18,974 nt of DNA from Comamonadaceae bacterium (GTDB taxonomy: Bacteria > Pseudomonadota > Gammaproteobacteria > Burkholderiales > Burkholderiaceae_C), in assembly GCA_947455585.1 (NCBI GenBank), contig CANGOY010000007.1, forward strand, positions 1 through 18,974, given 5' to 3'. Below the pieces are notes generated by a model, which was given only the letters and a program-made list of their open reading frames with translations, was not told the origin of the DNA and did not search any database. Positions within the stretch are counted from its first letter, which is position 1; each line of letters starts with the position of its first letter. The position numbers were made by a program, and so were the translations under genes. Positions 16,147-18,974 of the stretch are shown here, one piece after another.

Positions 16147-17444
16147 GCGATACGACTGACCAGCAGCTTGTCGATGCGTCGGCCATCCAGGTCAACCACT
16201 TCAAAGCGCCATTCACCATAGGTCACCACATCGGCCTCTGCAGGCAACTCGCCCGAGATGGCCATGACCAAGCCAGCCACTGTGTTGTAAATGCCACGGT
16301 CTTCGTCTGGCAATTCTTTGATGTTCAAGCGGGCTTTGAATTCGGTCACAGGCATCAAGCCATCGACCAACCAAGAACCATCTTCGCGCTGTGTCACCCA
16401 CGCTTCGTCGGAGGGCGTGGCCTGTAGCAACTCACCCGTGATGGCCTCGAGCAAATCGCGCGGTGTGAGCAAACCGTGCACCACGCCGTATTCGTCGACC
16501 ACCAACACCATGCGGCCATGCGCGGTGGCGCGCTCGGCGGGTTTGCGAAACTGCTCTAGCAAATCCAAACCACTCAAAGTTTCAGGAATAAACGCCACAG
16601 GTTTGGCCAAGGCCTCCACCGTCATGTCTGTGCCGGGTGGCAAGCGCAAGAGCTGAGACACACTCACCGCACCCACCACGTTGTCAAGGTCGCCACGGCA
16701 CACGGGGTACCACGAGTGCGCACCGCTCGCGCCCACTTGCGCCAAGGCTTGGGGCACGGGCAGTTTGGAATCGAGCCACTCGATGTCAGAGCGGTGCACC
16801 ATGATGGAGGTGAGCGGACGCTCGTCGAGGTTGAACACGTTTTGCACCATTTGGTGTTCGTGCTGTTCAATCAAGCCCGCATCCACGCCCTCAACCAAGC
16901 TGGCTGAAATTTCTTCTTCTGTCACTGTGCGTGCGCCATGCACATCGATGCGCAACAACTTCAACATGCCGCTGGTGCTGGCCGAGAGCAAATACACAAA
17001 AGGCTTGGCCATCGTGGCCAAAGTCAACATCACAGGTGCAGCCACGCGAGCCACCGACTCGGGAAACAACTGGCCAATGCGCTTGGGCACCAGCTCGCCA
17101 AACAAAATGGTGCTGAAGGTGATGATGGTCACCACACACGCAGTGGCCAAACCTGGCGCAATGGCCTCGGGCACACCTTGCACCAGCAGCCAATACGACA
17201 AGTCGTCACTAAAAGCTGCCTCACCCACAATGCCATTGAGCACACCAATGGACGTGATGCCAATTTGCACGGTGGATAAAAACTGTGTGGGCTGCTCCAT
17301 CAACACCAGCGCGGCATACGCGCCACCATCGCCCGTCTCAGCCAAAGCAGCCAAGCGCGCTTTACGGCTAGACGACAACGCCATCTCTGACATAGCGAAC
17401 AAGCCATTGAGCAAGGTGAGGAAAACAATCAGCAGAACGTCCAT
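16143..17444 (-). CDS. Hemolysin family / CNNM-CorC-type membrane protein with CBS pair
   Basis: 433 residues. Residues 1 to about 170 are the CNNM/DUF21 membrane domain: MDVLLIVFLTLLNGLFAMSEMAL, the STVQIGITSIGVLNG segment and ELVPKRIGQ, all typical of the family. Then a cytoplasmic CBS-domain pair (about 195-325, including LTSIMVHRSDIEWLD and VDEYGVVHGLLTPRDLLEAI) and a C-terminal CorC_HlyC domain (about 345-430, EDRGIYNTVAGLVM and VVDLDGRRIDKLL). Relatives are linked to Mg2+/Co2+ efflux or resistance; the old name hemolysin is historical. The start faces apaH with only 41 bp between; no clear Shine-Dalgarno sequence. The 3' end overlaps the methyltransferase stop tail to tail (TTTAA), leaving no room for a terminator between them. 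Confidence 0.9.
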   Translation of the reverse strand: MDVLLIVFLTLLNGLFAMSEMALSSSRKARLAALAETGDGGAYAALVLMEQPTQFLSTVQIGITSIGVLNGIVGEAAFSDDLSYWLLVQGVPEAIAPGLATACVVTIITFSTILFGELVPKRIGQLFPESVARVAAPVMLTLATMAKPFVYLLSASTSGMLKLLRIDVHGARTVTEEEISASLVEGVDAGLIEQHEHQMVQNVFNLDERPLTSIMVHRSDIEWLDSKLPVPQALAQVGASGAHSWYPVCRGDLDNVVGAVSVSQLLRLPPGTDMTVEALAKPVAFIPETLSGLDLLEQFRKPAERATAHGRMVLVVDEYGVVHGLLTPRDLLEAITGELLQATPSDEAWVTQREDGSWLVDGLMPVTEFKARLNIKELPDEDRGIYNTVAGLVMAISGELPAEADVVTYGEWRFEVVDLDGRRIDKLLVSRIA

Positions 17445-17485
17445 TGGGAATTCAAACAGTCAAAAACAATAGAGACAATCAACAC
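17445..17485. promoter_or_regulatory. Very short divergent gap between the CorC-family gene and apaH
   Basis: 41 AT-rich bases separate two divergent start codons. AGAGAC (17471-17476) is a weak ribosome-binding candidate for apaH. There is no room for two complete separate promoters, so at least one must overlap the neighbouring coding region or the other promoter. Confidence 0.4.
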
Positions 17486-18343
17486 ATGTCACTTTACTTG
17501 ATTGGCGACGTGCAAGGCTGCGACGAAGCCTTGGAACGTTTGTTAACGCACATCGCGTTCTCCCCCAGCCGCGACACGCTGTATTTGCTGGGCGACTTGG
17601 TCAACCGCGGCCCCAACAACGCAGGCGTGCTGCGACGCTTGATGGCCCTCGGGGCAAGTGCGCAATGCTTGCTGGGCAACCACGATTTGCACTTGCTCGC
17701 TGTGTCGCAAGGCGTGCGCAAGCCCAACAAACAAGATACCACCCAAGACATCTTGAACGCCCCCGACAGCGCCGAGCTGCTGCACTGGCTGCGCCACCAA
17801 CACATGGCGTTGCAAGTGGGCCAGGTGCTGATGGTGCATGCGGGCGTGCTGCCGCAATTGACGGCGCAGCAAACCATGGCGCTGGCTGGCGAAGTAGAAG
17901 CCTTGCTGCGCAGCGACGACTGGGTGCACTTCATGCCGCAAATGTATGGCGGCATGCCCAATGTGTGGCGTGATGACCTAGAGGGCGCAGACCGCTTGCG
18001 CGTCATCGTCAACGCCCTCACCCGCTTGCGTTTTTGCGATGCACAGGGCGCGATGGATTTCAGCGTGAAAGAAAGCGCAGACAAAGCCCCCGCGCACTTG
18101 ATGCCGTGGTTTGATGTGCCGGGCCGACTAACCGCCGATGTGCGTATTGCCTTTGGCCATTGGTCTACCGTGCACATTGCAGAACGCGCAGATGTGGTAT
18201 GCCTAGACGATGGGTGTGTGTGGGGTGGGTGCTTGAGTGCAGCCAAGCTGGAAGCTAAAGACACGCTAATGAATATGAGCGATGCACCTGCGTGGGAGCG
18301 GGTCAGTGTGAAGTGCCCGCAGACGATGGACCCGTTGGCCTAA
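17486..18343 (+). CDS. apaH: Symmetrical bis(5'-nucleosyl)-tetraphosphatase (diadenosine tetraphosphatase)
   Basis: Cytoplasmic metallophosphoesterase splitting Ap4A into two ADP; it also removes Np4-type caps from RNA in E. coli. 285 residues against about 280 in E. coli. The phosphoesterase motifs are in order: GDVQGC at 7-12, GDLVNRGP at 36-43, GNHD at 64-67, VHAG at 117-120 and GHWS near residue 230. The ApaH-type segment MYGGMPNVWRDDLEG is present. ATG 17486 (MSLYLIGD) is chosen because the family begins there; the frame is open to 17444, but the added residues would come from the divergent promoter zone. No terminator hairpin was recognised after the stop. Confidence 0.95.
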   Translation: MSLYLIGDVQGCDEALERLLTHIAFSPSRDTLYLLGDLVNRGPNNAGVLRRLMALGASAQCLLGNHDLHLLAVSQGVRKPNKQDTTQDILNAPDSAELLHWLRHQHMALQVGQVLMVHAGVLPQLTAQQTMALAGEVEALLRSDDWVHFMPQMYGGMPNVWRDDLEGADRLRVIVNALTRLRFCDAQGAMDFSVKESADKAPAHLMPWFDVPGRLTADVRIAFGHWSTVHIAERADVVCLDDGCVWGGCLSAAKLEAKDTLMNMSDAPAWERVSVKCPQTMDPLA

Positions 18344-18396
18344 CCAAGAAATCTGGCGCTCATCGCCCCGCACATAGCAATACCGTGTTGAGCACC

Positions 18397-18414
18397 AAGC
18401 GTGGACGAATCGCC
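18397..18414. repeat. 18-bp motif, copy 1 (17 of 18 identical to 18785-18802)
   Basis: AAGCGTGGACGAATCGCC, matching AAGCGTTGACGAATCGCC at 18785-18802 inside the helicase gene. On minus both copies can be read as GDSSTL in the same relative frame. The copies flank the antitoxin remnant. Confidence 0.6.
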
Positions 18415-18428
18415 AATCTGCGACAAGT

Positions 18429-18704
18429 TTATGCGACCGTCAAAGGCTCCATGCGCACCACAGCATGCGCTCCCACGGCACTGGCAAAACGTTGGACAGC
18501 TCGCATCGATGGCGTGCCCCTGCCGCTTTCGATGCGTGCCACCACGCTTTGGGTTGTACCCATGAGTGCGGCCACATCGCCTTACGTCAGGCCCGCTTGC
18601 TTGCGTGCTGCAATCAATTCACGGGCCAGCTCAAACTCGGGCGCTTGTGCGTCATAGGCTTGGCGAACGGCAGGGTTGGCCAGCAGTTTGGCTTTCAGGT
18701 CTGT
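18429..18704 (-). pseudogene. XRE-family (HigA-like) antitoxin remnant with an internal stop and no start codon
   Basis: Read on minus from about 18704: TDLKAKLLANPAVRQAYDAQ, then an ARELIAARKQAGLT segment, an in-frame TAA (18584-18582), then GDVAALMGTTQSVVARIESG, and a normal stop at 18431-18429. The sequence through the stop is a continuous helix-turn-helix antitoxin; the stop sits where such proteins usually have Gln (GLTQ), so CAA to TAA explains it. Upstream the frame meets TGA at 18716-18714 with no ATG, GTG or TTG between; an ATG at 18717-18715 is in another frame. About 90 codons in all, near full length. No toxin gene is beside it: the helicase 3' end occupies the upstream position. 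A GTG just after the internal stop could give a roughly 48-residue product, which is not assumed. Confidence 0.72.
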
Positions 18705-18974
18705 TTGCCCAGCTCATGGGCTGTGCGATAGCCCCCCACTCCCTTCACATATGCCAGCAACTCCACAAAAAACGGATGGCGACAAAGCGTTGACGAATCG
18801 CCCACCAGCAACAGCTTGCGCCGTGCGCGGGTCATGCCCACGTTCATGCGGCGGATGTCGGACAGAAAGCCGATCTCACCTTGGGGGTGGCTGCGCGTCA
18901 AGGTAATGGCAATGATGTCGCGCTCTTGGCCCTGAAACGAATCAACGGTGCCCACGCTGAGCCTGCGTTGCAGC
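18695..18974 (-). CDS. SF1 helicase (Upf1/IGHMBP2-like AAA domain protein), C-terminal fragment
   Basis: The frame is open to the window edge on minus, so this is the last 93 or so codons of a larger gene. It shows helicase motif V, VGTVDSFQGQERDIIAITLT, and motif VI, NVGMTRARRKLLLVGD, which together identify a superfamily 1B Upf1/DNA2-type helicase domain, an ATP-driven RNA or DNA unwinding enzyme. The chain ends FFVELLAYVKGVGGYRTAHE and a few more residues, ending in TGA at 18697-18695. Its last codons overlap the antitoxin remnant in another frame, so the present C-terminus may have been trimmed or replaced. Function in the cell is unknown. Confidence 0.85.
   Translation of the reverse strand, partial: LQRRLSVGTVDSFQGQERDIIAITLTRSHPQGEIGFLSDIRRMNVGMTRARRKLLLVGDSSTLCRHPFFVELLAYVKGVGGYRTAHELGKQT
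18785..18802. repeat. 18-bp motif, copy 2, inside the helicase gene
   Basis: AAGCGTTGACGAATCGCC, encoding GDSSTL on minus just after helicase motif VI. It differs at one base from 18397-18414, 388 bp away in the same orientation. Confidence 0.6.

Noticed and set aside
1..18974. CRISPR arrays, tRNA or rRNA genes, insertion sequences
   Set aside because: No regularly spaced repeats, cloverleaf-like or rRNA-like segments, or transposase-like frames were recognised.

Overview
The window looks like chromosomal DNA of a betaproteobacterium in Burkholderiales, most likely Comamonadaceae (Limnohabitans/Rhodoferax-like). This rests on the flavour of the encoded proteins (PepN, class I Fbp, LivJHMGF, the Fds-type formate dehydrogenase with a fused gamma-beta subunit, ApaH) and on a moderately high GC content. 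No database search was possible, so the taxon is an inference. Gene density is high, and no tRNA, rRNA, CRISPR array or transposase was seen.

Layout. (1) 1-2896: the 3' part of pepN (the window opens on the catalytic Glu of its HEXXH zinc motif), then fbp in the same operon, closed by a bidirectional terminator. (2) 2917-7506, minus strand: a complete five-gene branched-chain amino acid type ABC transporter, read as livJ-livH-livM-livG-livF. (3) 7507-7626: a divergent intergenic region, then purT on plus, closed by a second bidirectional terminator. (4) 8830-15227, minus strand: an OxlT-like MFS transporter, then a fused gamma/beta subunit and an alpha subunit of a soluble NAD-linked formate dehydrogenase. 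(5) 15228-15393: a divergent intergenic region with two inverted repeats. (6) 15394-18343: a membrane-anchored SAM methyltransferase (plus), a CNNM/CorC-family membrane protein (minus, tail-to-tail overlap) and apaH (plus). (7) 18344-18974: a decayed XRE-type antitoxin gene and the C-terminus of an SF1 (Upf1/IGHMBP2-like) helicase, both on minus.

How the genes fit together. The middle of the window is formate-centred: a putative oxalate/formate exchanger, an enzyme oxidising formate to CO2 with NAD+, and, convergent with it, PurT, which uses formate for purine synthesis. Linked regulation is inferred, not shown.

The most unusual structures are as follows. A 72-bp palindromic element sits in frame inside fdsA, adding a Gly/Ser/Pro-rich linker between iron-sulfur domains. 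An intrinsic terminator ends only a few bases before the formate dehydrogenase start codon, suggesting read-through or attenuation control. A 9+9 bp perfect inverted repeat lies upstream of the methyltransferase. The antitoxin gene has lost its start and has one in-frame stop, and it lies between two copies of an 18-bp motif taken from the helicase gene.
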